A stretch of DNA of 64,000 bases from Rhynchopus euleeides (taxonomy: Eukaryota > Euglenozoa > Diplonemea > Diplonemida > Diplonemidae), in NCBI GenBank assembly GCA_963210315.1, contig OY723300.1, positions 992,001-1,056,000 on the forward strand, written 5' to 3'. Below are positions 21,014-29,089 of the stretch, piece by piece (positions within the stretch are counted from its first letter, which is position 1; each line of letters starts with the position of its first letter). Both the position numbers and the translations under genes were made by a program. The notes under the pieces are model-generated. The model did not search any database. It saw nothing but the letters and a program-made list of their open reading frames with translations, and was not told the DNA's origin.

Positions 21014-21413
21014 ATATTATTTTACGGTCAAATAATCTAACTTTATGGGGTTCGAAAAATCCACTGAACGTTTTCAACGTTGTGCTGGTGGAGGATTAAA
21101 TAATCTTCTTATCTTGCAGGGCCGCAGGCTATTTTGATGAGAGAACATTATTTTAGGGAGATAAAACGACCTATTGCACAAAAAAATAATCTTCACATTA
21201 TTTTACGCGGAGGGGGGCCTGCTACTACATAAAGTAATCACACCTCAACTCGCTTCGCTCGTTAAGGTGACTTCCACATGTCGCCTCGCTTCGCTCGGCA
21301 ACATGACTTCAATTTTACGCTCGCTTCGCTCGCGTAAAATAATGTTACTTTATGTAGCAGGCCCCCCTCCGCGTAAAATAATGTGAAGATTATTTCAGTA
21401 CAATAAATAGTTA
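21014..21413 (-). repeat. Right terminal inverted repeat of the YR element, with nested hairpin
   Basis: Complement of 18424-18818. The inner ~150 bp (from TTTTACGGTCAAATAATC to AGGGAGATAAA) also occurs directly at 19004-19164 and inverted, truncated, at 19848-19970, so four copies of this box exist in 2.7 kb. Confidence 0.85.
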
Positions 21414-21417
21414 TTTT

Positions 21418-21559
21418 TCGACATGTCGAAAATCCGGCCACCCTGGGGCAGCAGCCTGGACTGGTGGCCACCCCAACCAAAAAAAATCGAAAAAAAATCC
21501 GAAAAAAATCCGAAAAATATCGGTGTGGCACCCCAGAGGGCCCGATTTTCGGTTTAGTC
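21418..21559 (+). repeat. 142-bp direct repeat, copy 2 (flank of YR element)
   Basis: Copy of 15021-15162 lying immediately right of the inverted-repeat element that ends at 21413. It continues into the A9T10-type palindrome at 21560-21587. Confidence 0.88.
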
Positions 21560-21587
21560 GGCCGAAAAAAAATTTTTTTTTTCGGCC
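21560..21587. repeat. Palindromic A/T tract GGCCG-A8-T10-CGGCC
   Basis: Second copy of the palindrome at 18390-18418. It is followed by a T-run and CGACATGTCG, which is itself palindromic, right where the full-length LINE inserted. Confidence 0.85.
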
Positions 21588-21609
21588 AAATTTTTTTTTT
21601 CGACATGTC

Positions 21610-21619
21610 GAAAAATCGG
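21610..21619. repeat. Target-site duplication of the full-length LINE, left
   Basis: GAAAAATCGG directly abuts the element's poly(A) end (T8 on + strand, 21620-21627) and recurs at 29080-29089 at the presumed 5' end. It overlaps the same CGACATGTCGAAAA target used by the truncated copy. Confidence 0.7.
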
Positions 21620-22080
21620 TTTTTTTTAGGAGAGGGGGCCCGGTGCCTGCGCGCGTCCTGTCGTACTGTGGCTGCTTGGTGGGGCTAGCGCAGCAGGTTC
21701 TACTTTTGCTTCTACGGGCTCTTAGCACTGTAACATGAACTACACAAACAACAAAGCTCTAGGGCAAACAAACCGCGCACTGGCCGGGGTTGAGCTGCGT
21801 GGGGCTCCGTGCTGGCGGCATGAACAAGGGGCTGTAGGCAAATCTACCATTCACAAGGGGCAGCCCGCTGGTGAGGGGAAAAGGGGGCGAGGTAAAGGGG
21901 GGGGGGGGGGGGCAGGGGGGGAGAGGCGAAAGCGACTGACAGCGAGGGCGTGGACCGACTCCGCTGGCGCATTCACCGGAAGAAAGGGGAAGGGGGCACG
22001 GGGGTGGGGAACGGGAGGGGGGGGGGGGAGGGGCGAAAGGAAAGAGGGGGGTAGGGGGGGGGGGGGGAGCCGACCTACGG

Positions 22081-25000
22081 CTATCTCGCTCCCCTGGCGG
22101 CCCTACTCCCCTGGCTCTGGGACCCCTGGGAACTCCGCTGCGAAGACCCCCGCGCCCCTGGCCGGCTCGCCCGCGCCCGCTTGCCTGCCCGCGCCCTCAG
22201 ACGACAACAGACCACGTTGTACGCCTCCGCCTGTGAGGCCTTGTCATCCCCCAACTCGGCCCACCAAGCCTGAATGGCCCGGAGCGCCGCCTCCTGCTCC
22301 TCCTGCGGTCGGTGCACGTCGGGGCAGAACTGCTCCTCCCACTCCCCCACCGTCGTGGCCCCGTCGTCCTCATCCATCTCCTGACCACGCTGCGGCGATG
22401 CCGACTCCCGCTTCCGCTTCGGCTGCGACGACATCGAGGTGGCTGGTGCTTGCGCAGGGTTGGAGCCTTCCTCGGTGGCGGTCGGGTCGGAGCGGCCGGT
22501 GGCCGGGGCGCCGGTGGGTGCAGGAGGGGGATCACCTTCTCGTCGAGGGGGATCACCCTGGTCCTGCGGCTGCGGGACCCTCGCAGGCGGCTCCTCCGCG
22601 TCCCGAGGCCCCAGATCCATACAGGTCTCCCCCTGCTCCACGCATTCCCCACACGCCCTGCAATCGCAACCGAAACAACGCCAGTGTTCGACTGCGGTAT
22701 CCACCGCCTCTGCACAGCGGGCACAGTAAAAGCGGCGGCGCGACGGCTGGGACGGCACCTGGCACATGGGGAGGCCCTGCTCCCCCCCTGGACAGCCAGT
22801 CCGCCCCAACACCGGCGAGGGGGCGAGGGCAGACACTGCCTCCGCCAGAGGTGGGGGCACCAAAAGGGGGGTGTAGTGCTTTCCCTGATGCTTGACTCCA
22901 AGCACTCCGACGAAAGGCTTCACCCGGGGGCGGTGGACCGTGGGGGGCGCTTGATCAGATAGGACCACCACAGCCCACCCCGACCCCAGCGCAAGTCCAT
23001 GTACTGCTACCTGGTCCGCCCAAGAAGCCTCGTCCCGGCTACCCTCGACTCGCATGGCCGCAGCCCAGGACTCGCTGTTCGGCTCGGCCCGAGTACAAAG
23101 GCCTGGGTCACGTAGCACCGCCTGGACGGCTAGCCTCCGCATGCCCGCCGCCGAGCCTCCCATAATGAAAGCCGCCGCATCGAAGAAGCAGTCGCCTGGT
23201 GTGAAACGGAACCCCGTGCACTCCTGCATCCCCAAAGACCGTTGCAGCCTGGACAGACCGTCCCCTCCCCCTGGGGCCCGGCCCTCCAGCAAAGCCTTTG
23301 TCAGTGCGGTGCTCGCCGGGGGCGGAGGAGGGGGCTCCGCTTGCCCCGGCGGATGAGGGGCCACCCCTTGGTCCTCGCGTGGCAGAGGTAGTGGCGTGCA
23401 GACGCACCTGGTGTCGTCTTCGCCCAGCTCACAGCAGGTCGGGCACACCATCCTCGAGCAGTGACCACACTCCCCATGGTGCACGGCCGTGGTGAAGAGC
23501 GACGCACAGAACTGACAGCAACCCGGTGACCCCGACACATCCACGCGCCCCGGGATAACCGGGCCCTGCGGCACCTCGACCTCCACACACTTCGTGTATG
23601 TGACCTGTTCCACCACCTGGTCCGGCACCGTGACCGGCTTGAACCCCCCGTCCACGCCGCCCACAAAAAGCGCTTGGCATGGTTCACCTGGGGCCACGAG
23701 AAGAGGGGGGAGGTTGTCTCTAAAAACCACAGCGTGGACGTCGAGGGCCACCGCCACCCCACGGAGGGCCACCTGGTCCACGTCTTCGCCACCCCCGGAA
23801 GCCAGCATACGCCCCGCCCACTCGTCGGGGTCTGAGAGGAGCAGACGGAGTGTGGGCGCTCGACGGACGCACACCACCGCCAGGCGCAGAAGCTTGTCAG
23901 CGTCGATGTCAAACCCCAGGTCACACGCCGCGGCCGTCACCGCCACCACCCACGTTGCTGGGGCCCCCTCCGCCACTGACCCACCCAGGGCGGCGACCTG
24001 TTCTGGCATCGTAAGAGCATTACCAAGCCCCTCTGCCAGGTCCTCAATAGCCACTCGCGCCCCTCCTCGCTTGTCTCTCCACTTTTCGATGACGACAGAG
24101 GGGGACGGAGATGTCGGTGCTGCCTCTGCCCGAGGGACCGGGTCCGCCTGGGGCACAGGGCGCTCCTCATCAGGGTCAATGAACACCTCCCCCTCCCCAC
24201 GCGAGTCAACCGAGAACCGCATGAAGTGGTCCGGGTTCAGGGGGGCCGCGGCCTCTGTAGCCAACGCCGTCCGGCTCACTGCTGCTGGTGATATGGGGCC
24301 GCATTCAAGGAGTGTTCGACCCAGGATGTGGCTGTACGCGCTACTCACTCTGGTGGCGTGGCTCTGGGTGACCAGAACCCTGCTTCGCCCCGTCCGTTCT
24401 GCTGCTAGGCGGCCCAGCTTGCCGAAAACCTGGTGCGCCGACGGCCCCAGACCCCCGAAAGCCTCCATCGCAAAGGCCGCGAAAATCTGGCCAGATCTCC
24501 TGCAGGGATCACGATACCTCCTGTTCTTCTCTGCCTCCCCCGCTGCCGCCGCCGCTCCAGTAAACCTCGCAGCAGCTTGGACCACGGAAGCCGCGAGGGG
24601 ATTGCGGATCGTCACGTCGATGACCCGCGGCCACACCCGGCGAGTGACAATGTCCCCGGGGCGCTCCTGGGAGTCCGGAAGGATGTGGAGCGTCTCCATC
24701 TCGGGGCTCGTACCCGCTTCCACCGCGAGCCTGTACAGGCTGTCCCGCACGACATCGTGACGCCGAGTGGGCCCACCCCCCACCCTACAGTTCAGCGCGT
24801 GGGTGCCGTGCGTGTCCATCTCTTGCCCACACCTGCCGCACTTGGCGTCTGGCTCGAAGAGGGAGATGCCCAGCCTGTGCCGCGTTACCACAACCATTTC
24901 CTCTCCCCCGACACGCGTCTCTTCCGTCAGCTTGCCCGCATACGTGGCCCCTGCATGAGGGAGTGACAGGGACCGGTACCTGGCTCTGTCACTGGCGTCT

Positions 25001-26712
25001 GCCCGCTCGTGCAAGTCTCGGTGGTGAACGTCGATGATGGCCAGGGAGAGGTCCTTCTGTTTCACCATCTCCGTGGGGCGGGACTCCGAATCCACAGCAT
25101 CCCCCTCGCTCACGTCGTTGTTGTAGGCCGAGCTCAGGGTGTGCCACGCCGCCGTATCCCAGGTGAACTCCTTGTCCAACTCCCGACATAACAGATACCC
25201 GTTCTGCATGGAAGCCATCGCTGCGGCGTGCCAGTGCTCCGTAGAACGGCGTATACCGAGCCCACCCACCCGGACCGGCAGCGTCGCCTGTCGCATGGCG
25301 TCGTCCGGGAGAGTGTCGTCCGCCAGGCAGAGGATACGAGTCAGGCACTTCTCGACCGCCGCATCGCTCTTCGCCAGGTATTCCGTCGCACCCCTATGTC
25401 CCAGTGCACGCATGTAGAACACCAGGCGCGCGAAACCCTCGCAATGCCGGAGGAGAGCAAGGGCCACTTGCCTGTCTTCGAGCGTCGCCAACGCCTCAAG
25501 GTAAGGCGCGAATTCAGCCAGCTTCTCGTCCATGTAGCGCTCGCAGAACTCTCGCGACCCTATGGGCGTGCCCAGGAGGGTGAAATCGCCCCCCTCACGG
25601 TACACCACTCCCGGCTTGTCAGTCTCATCAGGGAGGCGAAGAAGGAACCCTTGCGCTTCAAGCTCGGTCTTCGAGAGGCGGTTGAGGTCGATAAGCTCAC
25701 ACTTGTCCAGCTTGACCTCCAACCCCTTCTCCTTGCTCCACTTCACCACGAAATCCAGCGCCTCCTTCACGACTCCCGCTGGCCCCATCAGCACGCCGTC
25801 GTCCAGGTAGAAGACACTACCTCCACACCATGCGAAGTGCCCGACCAGCATCTCAGCTAGCTCTTTAATGGCTAGGGAGAAAAGAAGTGGTCCGAGGGGG
25901 TCCCCCTGCTGAACTCCACACGTGGACTGGAAGACGTGCCCACTGTACGATAGTGTGGAGGGGGACCCGTAGCACCACTGTGCGAAAGGGAGGAGGCCCG
26001 GGATGTCTCGTTCAACCACCTCTAGGAACGCCTCCCGGTGGACAGAGTTGAACGCGTTCTTGAAATCGATTTTAAGAACGACAGCATCCCGGGGCCCACC
26101 ACCTGCGGCTGTCGCCTTGGCGCGCTCCGCCCACTGTGCCACCACCGCTACACCCGCCTCGAGTCCCCGTTGAACTGCGACGCCCACCTGCTTCCCTTTC
26201 ATCAGGATGCGCCGTGCTGCGTCTTTATGGCGAGTGGAGAGCAGCTTGGCGGTTAGCCTCCTCAGAGTCTCACCGCACGCTATCGGTCGCACATCACCGT
26301 CGCTCTTCTTCAAAGCGGTGAGCTTGGCGCCTGCCAGGATCGGCATGATCTCCTGCGGAGCCCTGCCTGACGCCATCAGGTTCACCACCTGTGTGAGCCA
26401 CGCCAACGGCTTCGCCCCTGCCGCGTCTTTACACTCAACTGCCTGGCGGACGTGATCCGGGCGTAGCCCCACTTGACCCCCGGCCGACCCATTAGGGAAG
26501 GTCTTGAGTGCACTCATCACTTCGGCCGGGGTGAAAGGCCGGCACGTGGCAGGGGCTGGTTCGCGCGCATGCGGTGGAACTCCGGTCGGGTGTTTCGATT
26601 CAAGGGCTGCACGCGTGCTGTCTGTGTTCTCCGCCACCACCTCAGGGATGAGGCTCTTGTGTGCCGCGGACATGCGATTCTGCCGTGCATACTTCGCGAC
26701 ACGCCTTTCCAT
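22081..26712 (-). CDS. LINE polyprotein, C-terminal part: RT, CCHC, restriction-like endonuclease, two OTU-like modules, 1543 aa
   Basis: The ORF starts at MERRVAKYARQNRM but is probably the continuation of the upstream frame. RT lies at about residues 45-400: GSAGGQVGLRPDHV, motif A KIDFKNAFNSVHR (~214), QGDPLGPLLF and YLDD (~299). A CCHC-type finger CGRCGQEMDTHGTHALNC (~624) is followed by RPGDIV...RVIDVTI (~690-700), the PD-(D/E)XK-like endonuclease signature of REL LINEs. Residues ~920-1025 resemble an OTU fold (DVDQVALRGVAVALDVHAVV) but lack a clear catalytic Cys, and GGFKPV stands where the His motif should be. A Cys-rich segment (CCQFCASL...CGHCSRMVCPTCC) precedes a second intact-looking OTU: GDCFFDA (~1174), DQVAVHGLALGSGWAVVV and KHYTPLL (~1277). 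A further Cys-rich patch (CARCAEA...CFGCDCRACGEC) and a basic Ser/Arg tail end the protein. The RT call is certain; the OTU calls are motif-based. Confidence 0.88.
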   Translation of the reverse strand: MERRVAKYARQNRMSAAHKSLIPEVVAENTDSTRAALESKHPTGVPPHAREPAPATCRPFTPAEVMSALKTFPNGSAGGQVGLRPDHVRQAVECKDAAGAKPLAWLTQVVNLMASGRAPQEIMPILAGAKLTALKKSDGDVRPIACGETLRRLTAKLLSTRHKDAARRILMKGKQVGVAVQRGLEAGVAVVAQWAERAKATAAGGGPRDAVVLKIDFKNAFNSVHREAFLEVVERDIPGLLPFAQWCYGSPSTLSYSGHVFQSTCGVQQGDPLGPLLFSLAIKELAEMLVGHFAWCGGSVFYLDDGVLMGPAGVVKEALDFVVKWSKEKGLEVKLDKCELIDLNRLSKTELEAQGFLLRLPDETDKPGVVYREGGDFTLLGTPIGSREFCERYMDEKLAEFAPYLEALATLEDRQVALALLRHCEGFARLVFYMRALGHRGATEYLAKSDAAVEKCLTRILCLADDTLPDDAMRQATLPVRVGGLGIRRSTEHWHAAAMASMQNGYLLCRELDKEFTWDTAAWHTLSSAYNNDVSEGDAVDSESRPTEMVKQKDLSLAIIDVHHRDLHERADASDRARYRSLSLPHAGATYAGKLTEETRVGGEEMVVVTRHRLGISLFEPDAKCGRCGQEMDTHGTHALNCRVGGGPTRRHDVVRDSLYRLAVEAGTSPEMETLHILPDSQERPGDIVTRRVWPRVIDVTIRNPLAASVVQAAARFTGAAAAAGEAEKNRRYRDPCRRSGQIFAAFAMEAFGGLGPSAHQVFGKLGRLAAERTGRSRVLVTQSHATRVSSAYSHILGRTLLECGPISPAAVSRTALATEAAAPLNPDHFMRFSVDSRGEGEVFIDPDEERPVPQADPVPRAEAAPTSPSPSVVIEKWRDKRGGARVAIEDLAEGLGNALTMPEQVAALGGSVAEGAPATWVVAVTAAACDLGFDIDADKLLRLAVVCVRRAPTLRLLLSDPDEWAGRMLASGGGEDVDQVALRGVAVALDVHAVVFRDNLPPLLVAPGEPCQALFVGGVDGGFKPVTVPDQVVEQVTYTKCVEVEVPQGPVIPGRVDVSGSPGCCQFCASLFTTAVHHGECGHCSRMVCPTCCELGEDDTRCVCTPLPLPREDQGVAPHPPGQAEPPPPPPASTALTKALLEGRAPGGGDGLSRLQRSLGMQECTGFRFTPGDCFFDAAAFIMGGSAAGMRRLAVQAVLRDPGLCTRAEPNSESWAAAMRVEGSRDEASWADQVAVHGLALGSGWAVVVLSDQAPPTVHRPRVKPFVGVLGVKHQGKHYTPLLVPPPLAEAVSALAPSPVLGRTGCPGGEQGLPMCQVPSQPSRRRFYCARCAEAVDTAVEHWRCFGCDCRACGECVEQGETCMDLGPRDAEEPPARVPQPQDQGDPPRREGDPPPAPTGAPATGRSDPTATEEGSNPAQAPATSMSSQPKRKRESASPQRGQEMDEDDGATTVGEWEEQFCPDVHRPQEEQEAALRAIQAWWAELGDDKASQAEAYNVVCCRLRARAGKRARASRPGARGSSQRSSQGSQSQGSRAARGAR

Positions 26713-28000
26713 TTCGCCAGGGCGCGGGGCCCCCCCCCACTTTTGGCGGCTGCGCCTTCTTCTCGCACGCTTCTACCCACAGCAGGTTGAAGTCCCCCTT
26801 CGCCCAGCGATCGAAAGTCCTCAGCCTGTCCCTGATGGTCCCCTCCATCCTGTCCCCCATCCGCGCCCCCCGTAGCAGGACTGACGGGGCCAGCAGCAGC
26901 GCTGTCCATGCCTGCACTGTGTTGTGGGCCGCCACCTCCCGGAGTAGACCGGCAAACGTCCGCGTCCATGATGCGACGAGGTGGTGCGGCACGGATTCCC
27001 ACACCTTGATGTGCTCCGCTCTCACTGCTTCGAGCCCTGGGAGGGCTTTTGCCTGCACCCCTTCCCCCGCCGGCACTGCTTCGGGTTCCGGCTCGAGTCT
27101 GTGCCGACAAGCCAAACACGCTGTGTACTTGAGCGCGATGACGTTCTCGCAGCGAACACACTCCCGATACCCGATGGCGCGCAGGACACTGGGGGTCACC
27201 GTTTCACCCCTGGCTGCGTGCTTGTTCAGGTGCCCCAGCATGGACCCCCGGAGGATAGGCACGCCACATTGCATAAGGGAGGTGCGACAGCTGTCGTGCG
27301 GGCAGTACACCTTGTCCGTGGCCCTTTGCACCAACTTTGCCTCCACCGTAGCTGCGTCCATGCCCTCCGGCGTGGTGATAACCTGCTCCCCTACAGACTC
27401 CGTGGTGAGGAAAGCGGGGTGCGCCATCCTGATGAGGTCTAGCAGTTGGCCCCTTGGGATGTCCACTTGTTCGTAGTGGTCCCCAGCTAAAGCAATCACC
27501 CGGGTGCGCTTGAGGAGGTCTCTATCCTTCACACTACGGGGGCGGATCGCCACGACTCGATGAGCACCCGGTTGAATGACCACTATATGCAGGTCCCAGA
27601 GCCGCGCCGCCAGTTGCAGGGTGAGGTGGTCCATCCACCCGTCCTCTCCGATCGCGTTGGCATATGCCAGGAAAGCCTCCTTGGCCCCCCCGAAAAATGC
27701 CACCAGTTCCGGTCGCGACTTGGCCGACTTGGCGAGGTCAGCTCGACGCGCCCCGATCACTTCAGCCTCGAAACCCAGGGCCCAGTACCCGCAATCCCCC
27801 GTGGCGGAATTGGGGATGCGGGAGGCGTGCAGCAGGCGCAGTGTCGAATCAACATCAGCCCAGTCCCGCCCATCCATCGCGCTATCCTCTTCCGCACCGC
27901 CCCTGAGGTCCCCGGGAAGGAGGTGCACCGGCTCCGCCCCGCTCCCCCGCACCGCGACCTGTCCCTCTTGGCCTCCCGGCCCCCACGCCCATGACGGCAT
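26642..28000 (-). CDS. LINE polyprotein, N-terminal part: OTU-like cysteine protease + zinc fingers
   Basis: I start at ATG 28000 (MPSWAWGPG), which follows a TATAAAAA box by about 40 bases; the frame is open upstream to 28714 but that part is Pro/Arg low complexity. Residues about 60-180 look like an OTU cysteine protease. GDCGYWALG holds the catalytic Cys (about residue 68-70), GWMDHLTLQLAARLWDLHIVV is the conserved helix-strand core, and GDHYEQV holds the catalytic His (about 175). A Cys/His-rich part follows: CPHDSC...H..KH and CVRCENV...CLACRH. The tail (FAGLLREVAAH...FDRWAKGDFNLLWVEACE) is the usual lead-in to this RT family. The frame ends at 26642, overlapping the next ORF by ~70 bases in another frame. 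A nine-base C-run (26730-26738) at the join suggests one original protein. Confidence 0.75.
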   Translation of the reverse strand: MPSWAWGPGGQEGQVAVRGSGAEPVHLLPGDLRGGAEEDSAMDGRDWADVDSTLRLLHASRIPNSATGDCGYWALGFEAEVIGARRADLAKSAKSRPELVAFFGGAKEAFLAYANAIGEDGWMDHLTLQLAARLWDLHIVVIQPGAHRVVAIRPRSVKDRDLLKRTRVIALAGDHYEQVDIPRGQLLDLIRMAHPAFLTTESVGEQVITTPEGMDAATVEAKLVQRATDKVYCPHDSCRTSLMQCGVPILRGSMLGHLNKHAARGETVTPSVLRAIGYRECVRCENVIALKYTACLACRHRLEPEPEAVPAGEGVQAKALPGLEAVRAEHIKVWESVPHHLVASWTRTFAGLLREVAAHNTVQAWTALLLAPSVLLRGARMGDRMEGTIRDRLRTFDRWAKGDFNLLWVEACEKKAQPPKVGGGPAPWRNGKACREVCTAESHVRGTQEPHP

Positions 28001-29089
28001 CCCCCTTGCTCGCCATACTATCTGTACACCCGTTTTTATAAAAAGGAGGGGCGTGCGTGGCCCCTTCCACTCGCCACACTTCCTCACCACCCACCTCAAC
28101 GCTGCGCCCCAGCGGAGGATGCCCCGTGTCGATGCACCCGGCGGGGGGGGCGGGGGGGGTGAGGTGGGGGGTGGGGGAGGGGGTGAGGGTGGGGTGGGGC
28201 GGGGGATGGGTGGACGGAAGGGGACAAGGTAGACAGGGAGCGAGAGGAGAAACTCGGGGAAGACAGCACAACAGGAAGAGACACCCGAGGGGAAAGGCCC
28301 GGCCCCCACGACCCCTCCCTCCCTATCTGCTGTGGGGGCACCGGTCGGGGTGCCCCGGGTCGCGCGCCGATCTGCTCTCCCAGTCGAAGACTGGCTTCGC
28401 GGTAAACCGCGGGCGTGGCTGTCGACCACGCGCCTGTGGGTTCCCCCACGCGTTTCTGGGTGCGCACCCAGGGACCGGGCCCGGAGCCACTGACGGGCTC
28501 TATGCGCATCGTTTCGCCCTGCTAAGAGGACGGCGCACGGTACCACTCGGCCCGCTCGCCTGCTCCGCCGCCCCAGGAGGGCCGTCAGCCGCCCCCTCCT
28601 TCTCGCCCGCCATCGCCCGCGTCGCCTTCTTCTGGCCGGCTTGGCCCAGCTCGCCGCTGTCACTGCCGCCCAGCACGCCGCTATCACCGCCGCGAGAAGT
28701 CCCAGCATCGTCATCCGCCGGGGTGGGGGGGATGGGGGGGGTGAGGGAGGGTTTTTTTTCGATGTTTGTTGGGTTTTGAAAAGTGGGGAACGGGGAAATC
28801 TATTGGCTCGGTTTGTACCTTCCCGTTGTGAAGATATTCACCGGGCAGTTACCGAGCTTGGGGAGGGGGTTGTTGAGTAAGACAAACACGAAAATTGGGG
28901 AGGGGGGGGGGGGGTGGGGCGGAAGCGGATGGCAGGCTGAGATGGTGATGCCTCGCTTTTGTGTCGTTTGTGGTCGGTGGGGAGCCGAGCCTCTGCGGTG
29001 TGGGGACAGCCCCGTACCCCACCAGCCGCGTTACGCAACCAATGAAGTACAGAAACTGTAGCTTAAGAAATCGTTGGTGGAAAAATCGG

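Larger units (their letters stand above)
18424..21413. mobile_element. Composite inverted-repeat element (about 3.0 kb) carrying tyrosine-recombinase remnants
   Basis: The ends are exact complements (TAACTATTTATTGTACTGAA at 18424; ...TTCAGTACAATAAATAGTTA at 21413), and the terminal inverted repeats extend about 400 bp (18424-18818 against 21014-21413). It is AT-rich, unlike the surrounding GC-rich DNA. Inside are two head-to-head derivatives. Derivative 1 (18424-19164) keeps both repeat types but is internally deleted. Derivative 2 (about 19848-21413) carries the recombinase frame. About 120 bp of derivative 1 (18880-19003) is the complement of 19975-20110, proving common origin. Between them lie a piece of the target repeat and a LINE fragment. 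The uninterrupted site (CGGCCAAAAA|TTTTT...) is at 15001. Classical Cryptons lack such repeats, and no RT is present as in DIRS, so the class is uncertain. Confidence 0.75.
21620..29079 (-). mobile_element. Full-length LINE (REL type) encoding OTU-protease modules, about 7.46 kb
   Basis: On the - strand: a 5' region (29079-28001) with a TATAAAAA at about 28036-28043, one long coding region broken once by a frame change (28000-22081), a G-rich 3' UTR and an A8 tail at 21627-21620. A 10-bp direct repeat GAAAAATCGG flanks it at 21610-21619 and 29080-29089. A 3' fragment of the same family (19187-19786) is nearly identical, so the family was active recently. The coding order is OTU-like protease, Zn fingers, LINE RT, CCHC finger, restriction-like endonuclease, degenerate OTU, Cys-rich, OTU, Cys-rich and a basic tail. 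No apurinic-type endonuclease domain is seen. The 5' boundary rests on the duplication only. Confidence 0.85.

Noticed and set aside
28001..28714. Upstream extension of the LINE first ORF to the ATG at 28714
   Set aside because: It is Pro/Arg-rich without domain signal and passes G-runs; the ATG at 28000 after TATAAAAA fits better, though this is not proven.
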